Positions 8,362 through 17,480 of a stretch of DNA of 64,000 bases are shown piece by piece (positions within the stretch are counted from its first letter, which is position 1; every line of letters begins with the position of its first letter). Made by a program: the position numbers and the translations under genes. Below the pieces are notes generated by a model, which was given only the letters and a program-made list of their open reading frames with translations, searched no databases and was not told the DNA's origin. Source of the stretch: Alphaproteobacteria bacterium. GTDB taxonomy: Bacteria; Pseudomonadota; Alphaproteobacteria; Rhodobacterales; Rhodobacteraceae. The DNA lies in assembly GCA_003331935.1 (NCBI GenBank), contig QOQE01000002.1:62001-126000 (forward strand), read 5' to 3'.

Positions 8362-10218
8362 ATGACAAAAGTTAGCCCAAATAAATTCTTGGAGGGAGAG
8401 AAGGTGGTTTCCTCTATTGTTAAAACGTTGCCTAATAAACCAGGAGTTTATCGAATGATGGATAATAGCGGCAACGTCCTTTATGTAGGAAAAGCAAAAA
8501 ATCTACGAAACAGAGTCTCAAGTTATTCAAGAGTATCTGGGCACTCTCTTAGGATCGGCAGAATGATTTCTGCGACTAGAGACATGAATTTTTTCATAAC
8601 TGAAACTGAATTAGAAGCGTTATTACTAGAGCAAAATCTAATAAAGAAATATAATCCTAGATACAATGTGCTTTTGAAAGACGACAAGAGCTTCCCACAA
8701 ATTGCAATCACTAGAAACAAGCAGTTCCCACAGATAACAAAATATAGAGGAAAAAAGGTGGATGGAGTAAAATATTTTGGTCCTTATGCTTCTGCCACTG
8801 CGGTGAATAATGCAATAAACTATATTCAGAAAATTTTTCAATTAAGAAACTGCAGAGACAGCAATTTCTATGGAAGAAGTCGAGCGTGCCTTTTACATTT
8901 TATAAATAAATGCTCTGCTCCCTGTGTTGGAAAAATTTCGGAACAGGAATATTTAAGGACCGTGCAGGAAGCAGAAAACTTCTTACTTGGTAAACACACT
9001 GAGATAAAAGATAGCTTGCAGAGCGATATGCTAAAGGCAAGTAAAAGTCTGGATTTTGAGAGAGCAGCGTTTTATCGAGATCGGATAGAATTAATAGCAA
9101 AGATTCAATCGAGCCAAAATATCAATAATTTGAACGTTAAAGATGCTGACGTGATCGGTCTTTTTAAATTGGGAAATGAAGTCTGCATACAAATATTTTT
9201 TATTCGATCATTTGAGAACAGAGGAAACCATGCATTTTTTCCGAAGAATGGGGGTGGAGCAGACGAGATAGAGATTATAGAGAGCTTTCTAGCGCAATTC
9301 TATTCCACAAAAATTCCTGCTAGGGAGATAATTTTATCGTCCTCTTTGAGAAGCAATGAAGTATTGCTAAATTTTCTCACCGAAAGAAGGAAGTCTAAAG
9401 TTATAATTAGGTCGCCATCTAAAGGAAGATTAAAAGATCTTATTAAAACTGCTGAAAAAAATGCAAAAGAAGCATTAGAAAGAAAGATAGCTTTGAAGGC
9501 TTCTCAGCAGTCCCTTTTTGATGAAGTTGAGAAATGGCTAAAAATCGAAACGAAAATTGAGAAAATAGAGGTCTATGATAATTCCCATATACAAGGTAGT
9601 TTCCCCATTGGGTGTCTTGTGGCTATAAATACAGAGGGCTACTCTAAATCAGATTATAGAAAATATAATATTAATGATAGTTCCATAAATCCAAAAGATG
9701 ATTTAGCAATAATGCGGCACGTCTTCGAGCGAAGATTTGGAAAGAAAAAAAATGAAAATCATGATGATTTTTCAAAAAACCTTCCGGATCTAATCGTCAT
9801 TGATGGCGGTCGGAACCAAATGAATGTAGCCTCTACCGTTCTAAAAAAATACAAAATAAAAATCCCAATATTGGCGATCGCTAAGGGAGAGAAAAGGAAC
9901 GAAGGAAGAGAAGACTTCTATTTTCAAGATAGAATTTTTAATTTTCCTACTAGTAGTAGTTTACTTTTCTTTTTTCAAAGAATTCGTGATGAAGTCCATC
10001 GGTTCGCTATCGGAGCGCATAGGCAGAAAAGATCTACGGGTATCAACAAAAGTGAGCTTGATGAAGTTTATGGGATAGGGCCAAAGAAAAAAAAGGAATT
10101 ATTGCAGCATTTTGGGTCCGCTAAGGAAGTAGGGAAGGCAAGTTTAAAAGATTTACTGGGTGTAAAAGGAATATCGAAAAATTCAGCCGAAATTATTTTC
10201 AATCACTTTAATTCATGA
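8362..10218 (+). CDS. uvrC: UvrABC excinuclease subunit C
   Basis: A 618-residue nucleotide excision repair nuclease that makes both incisions around bulky lesions. The GIY-YIG domain is at the N-terminus (KPGVYRMMD...VLYVGKAKNL), followed by the UVR motif region (DFERAAFYRDRIELI), the RNase H-like endonuclease domain (IEVYDNSHIQGSFPIG; LIVIDGGRNQ; HRFAIGAHR), and a C-terminal helix-hairpin-helix pair (YGIGPKKKKELLQHFGS; VKGISKNSAE). The ATG at 8362 is preferred over an in-frame TTG at 8347. It follows the SDR stop by 17 bases and precedes pgsA by 15, so one transcript S49-SDR-uvrC-pgsA-moaD-moaE is likely. Confidence 0.97.
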   Translation: MTKVSPNKFLEGEKVVSSIVKTLPNKPGVYRMMDNSGNVLYVGKAKNLRNRVSSYSRVSGHSLRIGRMISATRDMNFFITETELEALLLEQNLIKKYNPRYNVLLKDDKSFPQIAITRNKQFPQITKYRGKKVDGVKYFGPYASATAVNNAINYIQKIFQLRNCRDSNFYGRSRACLLHFINKCSAPCVGKISEQEYLRTVQEAENFLLGKHTEIKDSLQSDMLKASKSLDFERAAFYRDRIELIAKIQSSQNINNLNVKDADVIGLFKLGNEVCIQIFFIRSFENRGNHAFFPKNGGGADEIEIIESFLAQFYSTKIPAREIILSSSLRSNEVLLNFLTERRKSKVIIRSPSKGRLKDLIKTAEKNAKEALERKIALKASQQSLFDEVEKWLKIETKIEKIEVYDNSHIQGSFPIGCLVAINTEGYSKSDYRKYNINDSSINPKDDLAIMRHVFERRFGKKKNENHDDFSKNLPDLIVIDGGRNQMNVASTVLKKYKIKIPILAIAKGEKRNEGREDFYFQDRIFNFPTSSSLLFFFQRIRDEVHRFAIGAHRQKRSTGINKSELDEVYGIGPKKKKELLQHFGSAKEVGKASLKDLLGVKGISKNSAEIIFNHFNS

Positions 10219-10233
10219 TATTACCATCTAGCC

Positions 10234-10806
10234 ATGTATAGCTACATACCAAACTTCTTAACTTTTCTAAGGCTTTTTGCAGCCCCAGTATTGATCTTAT
10301 ATTTAATCATAGATCAATCTTTTTCTGGTAAGTACTTTGGATTAGTAATCTTTATATTCGTTATTTTGACCGACTTTTTAGATGGTTATTTGGCCAGAAA
10401 ATTTAATATCGAGAGTAATATCGGAAGAGTGTTTGACCCAATAGCAGATAAAATAATGGTCATCTTACTATTTGCTTTTTTTCTTGGTATTAACTTGGTC
10501 AATCCGGATAAATTATTTGTTTCCTTGATACTTATATTATTAATTACTAGAGAGATTATGATCTCAGGATTACGAGAATTCGTTAGCGCGGAAAAGGCCG
10601 ATCTTAGCGTTACACAACTTGCTAAATGGAAAACATTTTTTCAAACTATACTTCTGATCTTCTTATTTTTTGACTACATATATCTTTTTCAAAGTACGGT
10701 AGTTAGTTGGTCAATTGACTTATTCTGCTTGGTTACGTGTCTTTTAACATGGTATACTGGTATGCAGTATATTTTCAAAGCTTTTGATACGGCCAACAAT
10801 GGGTAA
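10234..10806 (+). CDS. pgsA: CDP-diacylglycerol-glycerol-3-phosphate 3-phosphatidyltransferase
   Basis: A 190-residue membrane enzyme that makes phosphatidylglycerol phosphate, the committed step to phosphatidylglycerol and cardiolipin. The CDP-alcohol phosphotransferase signature is complete: Asp50-Gly51, Ala54-Arg55, Gly64, Asp68 and Asp72. About five to six membrane segments are visible. The uvrC-pgsA-moaD-moaE order is common in alphaproteobacteria. The last codons overlap moaD by 8 bases. Confidence 0.95.
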   Translation: MYSYIPNFLTFLRLFAAPVLILYLIIDQSFSGKYFGLVIFIFVILTDFLDGYLARKFNIESNIGRVFDPIADKIMVILLFAFFLGINLVNPDKLFVSLILILLITREIMISGLREFVSAEKADLSVTQLAKWKTFFQTILLIFLFFDYIYLFQSTVVSWSIDLFCLVTCLLTWYTGMQYIFKAFDTANNG

Positions 10807-11056
10807 AGTTAAGCTGAAATATTTTTCAAGAGTTCGAGAGATAATTGGTAAACCCTCAGAGCTAATTGAAGTAAAATCAAAGAATCTTCAGGACCTGATA
10901 GAGGAGTTACAGTCAATGGGCGAACAATATTCGGTCCTAAAAGGGGAACACTTTGTTGTTTATTCTGCCGTAGATCAAAATATGGTAACCGACTTTAAAG
11001 CCTCAATCGAAGGCGCAACTGAGATCGCCTTTTTCCCTCCAATGACTGGGGGATAG
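10799..11056 (+). CDS. moaD: Molybdopterin synthase sulfur-carrier subunit
   Basis: An 85-residue ubiquitin-like protein ending in the obligatory di-glycine (PPMTGG), which is adenylated and thiocarboxylated to donate sulfur to precursor Z. The ATG at 10799, inside the end of pgsA, is preferred to a TTG at 10784 because the homologous sequence starts at KVKLKYFSRVRE. It is followed after 4 bases by moaE, the catalytic partner. Confidence 0.95.
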   Translation: MGKVKLKYFSRVREIIGKPSELIEVKSKNLQDLIEELQSMGEQYSVLKGEHFVVYSAVDQNMVTDFKASIEGATEIAFFPPMTGG

Positions 11057-11060
11057 GCCC

Positions 11061-11486
11061 ATGAATTGCAAGATAATTGTAGGGGTTCAAAAAACCGATT
11101 TTGATCTAAATTTGGAGATGGAAGCTCTAAAGTTGAAGACAAAAAAAGCGGGAGCCGTTGTCTTCTTTGTTGGCAAAGTAAGAGATCTTGAAGACGATAA
11201 ATTAAAATACCTAGAAATTGAGTCTTTTGAGGAGCTTGCGAAAAGGAAGATAAAAGATATATGTGATGACGCAGCGACTACATGGGATTTAGAATATATT
11301 TTGGTCAAACATCGATTTGGAAGATTAGAGTTGAACGATAACATTGTTCTGGTAATTACATCTTCTAAGCATCGTAAGAACGCTTATGAAGCCTCCAGAT
11401 ATATAATGGAATGTCTTAAAAGCAATGTGCCATTTTGGAAAAAAGAAGTTGCAAATAATACCCAAAATTGGGTGGAGAATTCCTAG
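11061..11486 (+). CDS. moaE: Molybdopterin synthase catalytic subunit
   Basis: A 141-residue protein that with MoaD converts cyclic pyranopterin monophosphate to molybdopterin. Typical blocks are GAVVFFVGKVRD near residue 33, YLEIESFEE, LVKHRFGRLEL, and the C-terminal catalytic-lysine segment NVPFWKKEV. It closes the plus-strand unit; its stop is 13 bases from the stop of ubiA on the other strand. The other moa gene here, moaB, is 7 kb away, and moaA, moaC and moeA are not in the window. Confidence 0.95.
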   Translation: MNCKIIVGVQKTDFDLNLEMEALKLKTKKAGAVVFFVGKVRDLEDDKLKYLEIESFEELAKRKIKDICDDAATTWDLEYILVKHRFGRLELNDNIVLVITSSKHRKNAYEASRYIMECLKSNVPFWKKEVANNTQNWVENS

Positions 11487-11499
11487 ACTTTCTTTTCAT

Positions 11500-12459
11500 C
11501 TATAAAATTTTAATTAAAGTAGCTAAAATTAAGAAACCGGTTAGCACCAGTCCAGCTGTTCTGTTTGATTTAAAAGTATCAAGACAATTTACAGGGTTTC
11601 TGTGGTCTAATTTCAAAAGCTGGAAGCTTAAGTGTGAAGAGAAGAGAAAAATACCGCACGCTAGAATAGAAATTTGAATAAAATCTCCATTCGATAAGAA
11701 ATAAAAAATAGGTCCTACCGTTATGAGAATAAAACCGATAAACAGTGATAGGTAACGCTTTGGATTTGCTTCAAACAAGATACCAGTAGACTTTATTCCC
11801 GCTTCCTTGTCGTCCTCTATATCCTGAAATGAGTAAATAGTGTCATAAAATATAGTCCACGCAATAGCAGAGATATATAAACCGACACAGAAGTAATCTA
11901 GTGTGCCACTATTAGCGGCATAAGCCAGTAATATACCCCAGTTAAAAGATATGCCTAAAAAAAATTGTGGCCAGTAGGTAAACCTTTTCGCAAAGGGGTA
12001 AACTATAACAGAGATAACGGAGAGCAACCCTAAAATTATTGCCAATCTGTTGAAAGTTATCAATATTGCTAGTGCTAAGCTGCACTGTAACGCAAGCCAT
12101 AAAAACGCCTGAGGTTTTGAAACGTGACCAGCAGGAATCGGTCTGTTTTTTGTCCGTAATACCTTTGCATCAAGATTTGCATCCGTAATGTCGTTCCAAG
12201 TACAGCCTGCACCCCTCATAAGAAGACCACCAATATAACAAGCAATTAATATATATAGAGAGTTACCACTGAAGAGTGTTGGATCCACGTTAGTTGACAA
12301 AAAAACCCCCCACCAGCAAGGAATTATGAGTAGCCAAGATCCGATTGGTCTATCTAACCGACTTAACTTAAAATAAGGACGAAGTCCCTTGGGAACATAT
12401 AAATCCACCCAATTATTTGATTGTGCGTCTATTAACCTGTCATTAAAAAATTTATGCAT
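11500..12459 (-). CDS. ubiA: 4-hydroxybenzoate polyprenyltransferase
   Basis: A 319-residue integral membrane prenyltransferase of ubiquinone synthesis that attaches the polyprenyl tail to 4-hydroxybenzoate. The first Asp-rich motif is NDITDANLDAKV (residues about 110-121, preceded by RGAGCTW) and the second is SFQDIEDDKEAG; PIGSWLLIIPCWWG is the usual first membrane helix. It is divergent from rsmE across only 28 bases, with no Shine-Dalgarno sequence, so the message is probably nearly leaderless. Confidence 0.95.
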   Translation of the reverse strand: MHKFFNDRLIDAQSNNWVDLYVPKGLRPYFKLSRLDRPIGSWLLIIPCWWGVFLSTNVDPTLFSGNSLYILIACYIGGLLMRGAGCTWNDITDANLDAKVLRTKNRPIPAGHVSKPQAFLWLALQCSLALAILITFNRLAIILGLLSVISVIVYPFAKRFTYWPQFFLGISFNWGILLAYAANSGTLDYFCVGLYISAIAWTIFYDTIYSFQDIEDDKEAGIKSTGILFEANPKRYLSLFIGFILITVGPIFYFLSNGDFIQISILACGIFLFSSHLSFQLLKLDHRNPVNCLDTFKSNRTAGLVLTGFLILATLIKIL

Positions 12460-12464
12460 TTAAG

Positions 12465-12479
12465 ATCATTCATGATAAT
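12465..12479. promoter_or_regulatory. Overlapping divergent -10 elements of ubiA and rsmE
   Basis: The 28-base ubiA/rsmE gap holds the inverted repeat ATCAT-TC-ATGAT (12465-12476). On the plus strand GATAAT (12474-12479) ends 8 bases before the rsmE ATG; on the minus strand TATCAT (12477-12472) ends 12 bases before the ubiA ATG. Either reading places transcription start at or within a few bases of the initiation codon. This is inferred from motif position alone. Confidence 0.4.
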
Positions 12480-12487
12480 TAATCGTC

Positions 12488-13252
12488 ATGAATAAGAATA
12501 TTAGTATAAGGCTATTCTGTGAAGACACTTTAGGAGTTGGCGGAGAGATTATCCTAGAGAAAGATCAAACGCACTATTTGAAGAATGTAATGCGGTGTAA
12601 AATAAATGATAGAGTTATCGTTTTTGATAATACTACGGGCGAATACGTTGCCAAGATTATTAATATTCATAAGAAATTCGTAAACATCCAAATCTTAGAA
12701 AAAACTAAACCTAGATATGTACCTGGAGACGTCTGGCTAATATTCTGTCCATTGAAAAAAACAAGAACAGACTTCTTGATTGAAAAATGCACTGAACTGG
12801 GTTTAAGAAAATTTCTTCCAACGTTAAGTGATAAGACACAAACTAAAAAAATTTCAGTGGATCGTTTAAAGAAAAATATAGTTGAGGCAGTAGAGCAGTG
12901 TGGAGGGACTTTTATACCAGAAATTACTCCTGTAAGTCCATTATCTAAAGTCATTGAAGAGCTTCCCGAAGATAGAATGATAATATTTTGTGATGAATCA
13001 TTGGAGAATAAAAATATCAGCGAGAGTTTATTGTCTGTGAATTCTGAAAAAGTTACTCTATTAGTTGGGCCTGAGGGCGGATTTAGTGATAGTGAAAGAA
13101 ATTTACTAAGAACAAAAAGAAATGTACTTCCTGTATCTTTAGGTAATAGAATACTTAGAGCAGAGACAGCCGCAGTTATTGCATTAACAATGTGGCATGG
13201 TTTGGTTGGCGACTGGCATAAGAGAGTGGATCATCAAAATTATGAGAGTTGA
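12488..13252 (+). CDS. rsmE: 16S rRNA m3U1498 methyltransferase
   Basis: A 254-residue SPOUT-class methyltransferase that methylates N3 of U1498 in 16S rRNA. An N-terminal PUA-like domain (about 1-75) is followed by the trefoil-knot domain with LLVGPEGGFSDSE and LGNRILRAETAAV, the SAM-binding knot signatures. The ATG lacks a ribosome binding site and lies just after a candidate -10 box, suggesting a leaderless message. The last 11 bases overlap the start of gshA, a coupling seen often in alphaproteobacteria. Confidence 0.95.
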   Translation: MNKNISIRLFCEDTLGVGGEIILEKDQTHYLKNVMRCKINDRVIVFDNTTGEYVAKIINIHKKFVNIQILEKTKPRYVPGDVWLIFCPLKKTRTDFLIEKCTELGLRKFLPTLSDKTQTKKISVDRLKKNIVEAVEQCGGTFIPEITPVSPLSKVIEELPEDRMIIFCDESLENKNISESLLSVNSEKVTLLVGPEGGFSDSERNLLRTKRNVLPVSLGNRILRAETAAVIALTMWHGLVGDWHKRVDHQNYES

Positions 13253-14618
13253 GAAAGGCACAGACTTTTTGAATCGAGATCAATTACGACATTATTTCGA
13301 GAAAGGGTGTAAGCCTAATTCAGAATGGGGTATAGGGTCAGAGTATGAAAACTTTATTCTAGCTTTAGACTCAAGAAGACCCATAGGCTACGATGGCCCG
13401 AAGTCTATTGCCACAGTATTTGATTTATTAATAAATAAATTCGAGTGGGTGCCTATATTTGAAAAATCAAATATCATAGGCTTAGAAAAAGAAAAAGCCA
13501 ATATAAGCTTAGAACCTGGCGGACAGTTTGAGCTATCAGGGGCTATAAAAAAAACTGTTCATGAAGTTAACCATGAAATGACATCGTTCATACAGAACAT
13601 GAAAGTTGTATGTGAGGAACTAGGGTTGGGATTGTTTTCAATGGGTGCCACTCCTTATTGGAAGAGGGATGAGATGCCCATAATGCCAAAAAACCGCTAC
13701 AAGAAAATAATGATGCCCTACATGGAAAAGGTTGGAACTCAAGGTTTAGACATGATGCTTAGAACTTGCACAATACAAGTAAATCTTGACTATTCCTCCG
13801 AAGCGGATATGGCAAAAAAGCTAAGGGTTGCCGCTTGTATTCAACCACTTGTCACGGCATTATTTGCTTCCTCCCCAATTTTTGAAGGTAATAACACTGG
13901 TCATCAGAGCTGGAGAGCACAAATATGGAAGCATACAGATAATGATAGAACAGGCATTCCAAAATTTATTTTCGATAATGATTTAAGTTTTGATAGCTGG
14001 ATTGAATATGCATTGGACGTTCCCATGTACTTCATAAAAAGAGAAGGGGATTACGTAAACCTGTCTGGTGAATCTTTTCGAAAGTTTATGAAGGGTCAGT
14101 TGAAATCTATGCCAAATCAGAGAGCTACTTATTCTGATTGGATTGACCACCTGACAACGATTTTCACAGATGTCCGTCTAAAAAACTTTATTGAAATGAG
14201 AGGTGCAGATGGAGGGCCAAGTCAAAATGTAACGGCTTTAGCCGCTCTATGGGTAGGGCTTCTATATGATAACGAGGCGCTTGAAAACCTTTTCGATTTA
14301 GTCAAAATGTTTACTTGGCAGTCGGTCAATAACTTAAACGTTGATGTTTGTAGAATGGGCATGAACGCAACTATTAATAATAAAAATCTGTGGGCATTTG
14401 GTGAAGAAGTTCTTGATATCGCGCAGTGTGGTTTGCGAAATAGGAGTTTAGCTCTTGGTGTTAAAGATGAAGGCTTGTTTCTTATGCCATTATTAGAACA
14501 AATCTCAAAAAAGAGTACACTCGCCACTCGATTAGCAAATAAATTTGATGGAAAATGGAAGAAAAATTTTTCTACATTCTATGATGATTTTAATTTTTAT
14601 CACGGTCTTCGAAACTAA
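13242..14618 (+). CDS. gshA: Glutamate-cysteine ligase (plant/alphaproteobacterial type)
   Basis: A 458-residue ATP-dependent ligase making gamma-glutamylcysteine, the first step of glutathione synthesis. The sequence has the class motifs GSEYENFIL, LEPGGQFELSGA, MGATPYWKRDEMPIMPKNRYKIM-like block and FIEMRGADGGPSQNVTAL. The start at 13242 is chosen because upstream in-frame codons only shadow the end of rsmE, and the family begins near this point. gshB is not in the window. The 3' end overlaps plsY on the other strand by 29 bases. Confidence 0.94.
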   Translation: MRVEKGTDFLNRDQLRHYFEKGCKPNSEWGIGSEYENFILALDSRRPIGYDGPKSIATVFDLLINKFEWVPIFEKSNIIGLEKEKANISLEPGGQFELSGAIKKTVHEVNHEMTSFIQNMKVVCEELGLGLFSMGATPYWKRDEMPIMPKNRYKKIMMPYMEKVGTQGLDMMLRTCTIQVNLDYSSEADMAKKLRVAACIQPLVTALFASSPIFEGNNTGHQSWRAQIWKHTDNDRTGIPKFIFDNDLSFDSWIEYALDVPMYFIKREGDYVNLSGESFRKFMKGQLKSMPNQRATYSDWIDHLTTIFTDVRLKNFIEMRGADGGPSQNVTALAALWVGLLYDNEALENLFDLVKMFTWQSVNNLNVDVCRMGMNATINNKNLWAFGEEVLDIAQCGLRNRSLALGVKDEGLFLMPLLEQISKKSTLATRLANKFDGKWKKNFSTFYDDFNFYHGLRN

Positions 14619-15183
14619 GTTCCTCTTTTTTTAAAAGACGCTTAATGTTGTCCGAATGCTTAAATAAAATAAAAATACTTAAAAGAAGTACTGAAATTTT
14701 TATTGATATATTGTCGCAAAATAAAAAAAGGAAAAAGTTCGACAACGCGATGGAAGATATTCCAGCTACTGAAGATTTTTTGGTAAGATAGAACACTGCA
14801 ATCCATGTCAATAAAGTCAAGCTACCTACGAGAGCGCTATAAGATAGCAGTGCGCCCAAAAAAGTTGCTACGCCTTTCCCCCCCTTAAATAGAAGATAGA
14901 TGGGAAAAATATGTCCAAAGACAACTGATAGAATAGCCAGGTAAACGATATCTTTGTCGATGTAAGAAGCAATTAAAACCGCTAAGAAGCCTTTAAACAT
15001 ATCAAAGAAAAGTGTGAAAGCTGCTGCTTTTTTGTTACCGCTTCGAAGAATATTTGTAGCACCAATGTTTTTGGATCCAAAGGTTCGTGGGTCTCGAATT
15101 TTGAAAAAAAAACCTCCAACTAAACCAAAGGGTATGGACCCTATAAGATAAGAAGCCAAGACAATTAGAAAAGCTATCATCAA
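14590..15183 (-). CDS. plsY: Glycerol-3-phosphate acyltransferase (acyl-phosphate dependent)
   Basis: A 197-residue polytopic enzyme that acylates glycerol-3-phosphate using acyl-phosphate, the first step of phospholipid synthesis. The three conserved PlsY motifs are present: SIPFGLV near the N-terminus, GSKNIGATNILR around residues 36-47, and FKGGKGVATFLGA near 100. About five membrane helices are visible. It ends a minus-strand operon pyrB-pyrC'-plsY, 4 bases after the pyrC' stop. Confidence 0.95.
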   Translation of the reverse strand: MMIAFLIVLASYLIGSIPFGLVGGFFFKIRDPRTFGSKNIGATNILRSGNKKAAAFTLFFDMFKGFLAVLIASYIDKDIVYLAILSVVFGHIFPIYLLFKGGKGVATFLGALLSYSALVGSLTLLTWIAVFYLTKKSSVAGISSIALSNFFLFLFCDNISIKISVLLLSIFILFKHSDNIKRLLKKEELSFEDRDKN

Positions 15184-15187
15184 ATAA

Positions 15188-16471
15188 CTATACGTTAAAC
15201 GAGTTGCTTTTAAAAATTATTTCACCTTTAACTACTGTTAATAAATTCTCACCTTGGAGATTAAAACCATCAAAGGGAGTGTTTTGTGATTTTGATTGAA
15301 ATTTAAAACGATCGATCTTCACAGGTTTATCTGGATCAAAAACAATAATATCAGCTGGGTAACCTTCTTCCAAAGATCCCAGCTTTTTTTTAATTATTTC
15401 TGCTGGATTGAAAGCTAATAACCGAAAAATCTGATTAAGAGTTAATACCTTATTATGATATAATGAAAGAGAAGCCGGTAATATCGTTTCAAGGCCTACT
15501 GCACCAGGAGCAGCCTCCTCGAAGGGTAACCGTTTGCTTTCTTCATCCTGCGGTGTATGCATTGAACAAATATTATCAATAAGACCTTCTTTTATTGCTT
15601 CTGTTAATGCCTCTCTGTCAATGTTATTCCTTAGTGGCGGTTTTAATTTAAAAAACGTTCTATAATTTCCTATATCAAGCTCATTGAATAAAATATGGTG
15701 TACCGAAGTTCCCGCAGTTAAGCGTTTATTATTTTTTTTCGCGTGTCTAAGTACATCCAAACCAATTTTTGTTGTGATTTGATCTGCGTGGTACCGAATG
15801 TTAATATTATTGACCAGAGCAGTATCGCGCTCTATCCCAATCTTTTCCGCTATATTTGGGCTGGATGAAAGTCCTTTAATTGATGCAAAAACTCCACTAC
15901 TTGCAGATGTATTTTGAGTTAGAAAATGGTCCTGGGGATGCCCGATAATAAGAGTGTCAAAATCAGATGCATATTTCAAAATCGTGTAAAAAGTTTTCGT
16001 ATTTGGGATCGAATTGAAGCCATCAGTAAAAGCAACAGCACCGCCCTCATGCAGAAAGCCAATTTCAGTCATTTTTTTTCCATTATTCTTTTTTGTTAGT
16101 GATGCTGTCGGAAATATTCTCACTTTACTAAATTCCCTCCCTCGATTTTTAAAAAACTCGAGAAGCTCAGGGTTATCGATCGATGGCTTGGTATCTGGCC
16201 TTGTAACTAAACTTGTAACGCCGCCTATTGCCGCAGCATTGCTAGCGGATCGGAAACTTTCTTTGTGCTTTTCCCCGGGTTCACAAACTTTAACTCCAAT
16301 ATCAATAATCCCAGGTGCTAAACACATTCCACCGCAATCAATCACTTTACCTTTAATCCCACCATCTCTTTTTTCTATAAGACCATCATTTATTGTTAAA
16401 GTGCCTGATGTTGCACTTTCAACTTTTGGATCAATCACCCTTGCATTTATAAATGTAAATTGCTTTCCCAT
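15188..16471 (-). CDS. Dihydroorotase homologue lacking catalytic residues (PyrC'/PyrX-like)
   Basis: A 427-residue amidohydrolase-fold protein between pyrB and plsY. It aligns by eye with type I dihydroorotases (DIGVKVCEPGEKHKE; GGVTSLVTRPDT; LKPPLRNNIDREAL; AAPGAVGLETILP) but key residues are gone: the metal-binding DxHxHxREPG is replaced by Asp57-Ile-Gly-Val-Lys-Val-Cys63-Glu-Pro-Gly, and the catalytic DHAPH region reads MHTPQ. It therefore should not hydrolyse dihydroorotate. Such proteins are known to form a structural complex with PyrB (the Pseudomonas PyrB-PyrC' holoenzyme), and the gene starts 1 base after the pyrB stop. The ATG at 16471 is preferred to an upstream TTG inside pyrB. 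Databases often name it pyrC. Confidence 0.88.
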   Translation of the reverse strand: MGKQFTFINARVIDPKVESATSGTLTINDGLIEKRDGGIKGKVIDCGGMCLAPGIIDIGVKVCEPGEKHKESFRSASNAAAIGGVTSLVTRPDTKPSIDNPELLEFFKNRGREFSKVRIFPTASLTKKNNGKKMTEIGFLHEGGAVAFTDGFNSIPNTKTFYTILKYASDFDTLIIGHPQDHFLTQNTSASSGVFASIKGLSSSPNIAEKIGIERDTALVNNINIRYHADQITTKIGLDVLRHAKKNNKRLTAGTSVHHILFNELDIGNYRTFFKLKPPLRNNIDREALTEAIKEGLIDNICSMHTPQDEESKRLPFEEAAPGAVGLETILPASLSLYHNKVLTLNQIFRLLAFNPAEIIKKKLGSLEEGYPADIIVFDPDKPVKIDRFKFQSKSQNTPFDGFNLQGENLLTVVKGEIIFKSNSFNV

Positions 16472-16472
16472 A

Positions 16473-17405
16473 TTATTTTTGCCTATCAACAAGTAAGTGA
16501 AGGATGGCCATTCTCAAAGCAACACCTATTTCTACTTGTTCTTGGATAACACTTCGATTGAGGTCGTCAGCAATGATGCCATCGATTTCAACTCCTCTAT
16601 TCATAGGACCAGGATGCATAACAATAGCATCATCTTTTGCCAGCGAAAGTTTTTGATTGTCGAGACCAAATCGATTGAAATATTCCCGCTTTGATGGAAT
16701 AAACCCAAACTTCATTCTTTCTTTTTGTAATCTGAGCATCATTATGACGTCAGCTCCCCTGACACCATCTTCCATACTATTGTATATTTCTAAACCCATA
16801 TCTTTAAATGATGCAGGTAATAGATTGCCAGGGCCAACTAACCGAACCTGGTTATTAAACTTACATAACAAAGCGATGTTTGATCTAGCTACGCGGCTAT
16901 GACTAATATCACCACATATAGCGATTATTAAATCTTCTGTCTTTTTTTTCCTGTACTTAATGGTCAAAAAATCGAGCAACGCTTGCGTCGGATGTTCATG
17001 ACTACCATCTCCTGCATTAAGAACTGAGCAATTTACTTTCTCTGATAAGAGATTCACCGCTCCTGAAGAAGAATGTCTAACAACCAATAAATCAGGTCTC
17101 ATGGCATTTAGGGTTAAAGCAGTATCAATAAGAGTTTCGCCCTTCTGTACAGAGCTTGTCGCGACTTGTATATTTTGAACTATGCCACCTAATTTTTTCC
17201 CGGCCAACTCAAAGCTTGCCAGCGTTCTTGTTGAGTTTTCAAAAAAGACATTTATTTGCGTAAAAGATCCCAAATGATGCTTTTGTTCATCTTTATTTTT
17301 ATTCAATTCTAGGTAAGTTTCAGCAAGAGCAAGTATTTCTTCTATTTCGCTTCTGCTTAGATCATCTATTTGAATTAAATGCTTTTTTTGCAAAAATTTT
17401 TCCAC
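16473..17405 (-). CDS. pyrB: Aspartate carbamoyltransferase catalytic subunit
   Basis: A 310-residue enzyme joining carbamoyl phosphate and aspartate, the committed step of pyrimidine synthesis. The carbamoyl-phosphate loop is [14 protein letters not shown], the 80s-loop region has [11 protein letters not shown], and [20 protein letters not shown] and [12 protein letters not shown] follow. The start is a GTG at 17405; no ATG lies nearby. No regulatory pyrI gene is adjacent; instead the inactive dihydroorotase follows directly, as in pseudomonad-type ATCase complexes. No leader peptide or attenuator is evident in the 75-base upstream gap. Confidence 0.96.
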   Translation of the reverse strand: MEKFLQKKHLIQIDDLSRSEIEEILALAETYLELNKNKDEQKHHLGSFTQINVFFENSTRTLASFELAGKKLGGIVQNIQVATSSVQKGETLIDTALTLNAMRPDLLVVRHSSSGAVNLLSEKVNCSVLNAGDGSHEHPTQALLDFLTIKYRKKKTEDLIIAICGDISHSRVARSNIALLCKFNNQVRLVGPGNLLPASFKDMGLEIYNSMEDGVRGADVIMMLRLQKERMKFGFIPSKREYFNRFGLDNQKLSLAKDDAIVMHPGPMNRGVEIDGIIADDLNRSVIQEQVEIGVALRMAILHLLVDRQK

Positions 17406-17480
17406 CTAATAATAAAATGATTAGATTAAGACCTAAGTAGCAGATAATATTTTGAAAACAATGTTAAATTTCAAAGCTGG

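Noticed and set aside
11468-11677. A 69-codon plus-strand frame overlapping the 3' end of ubiA
   Set aside because: It is antisense to the conserved C-terminal membrane helices of UbiA, begins within moaE and has no independent support.
16014-16496. A 160-codon open frame on the plus strand opposite pyrC'
   Set aside because: It is antisense to a well-supported gene, lacks a ribosome binding site and has no recognisable domain; similar antisense frames occur over most genes here.
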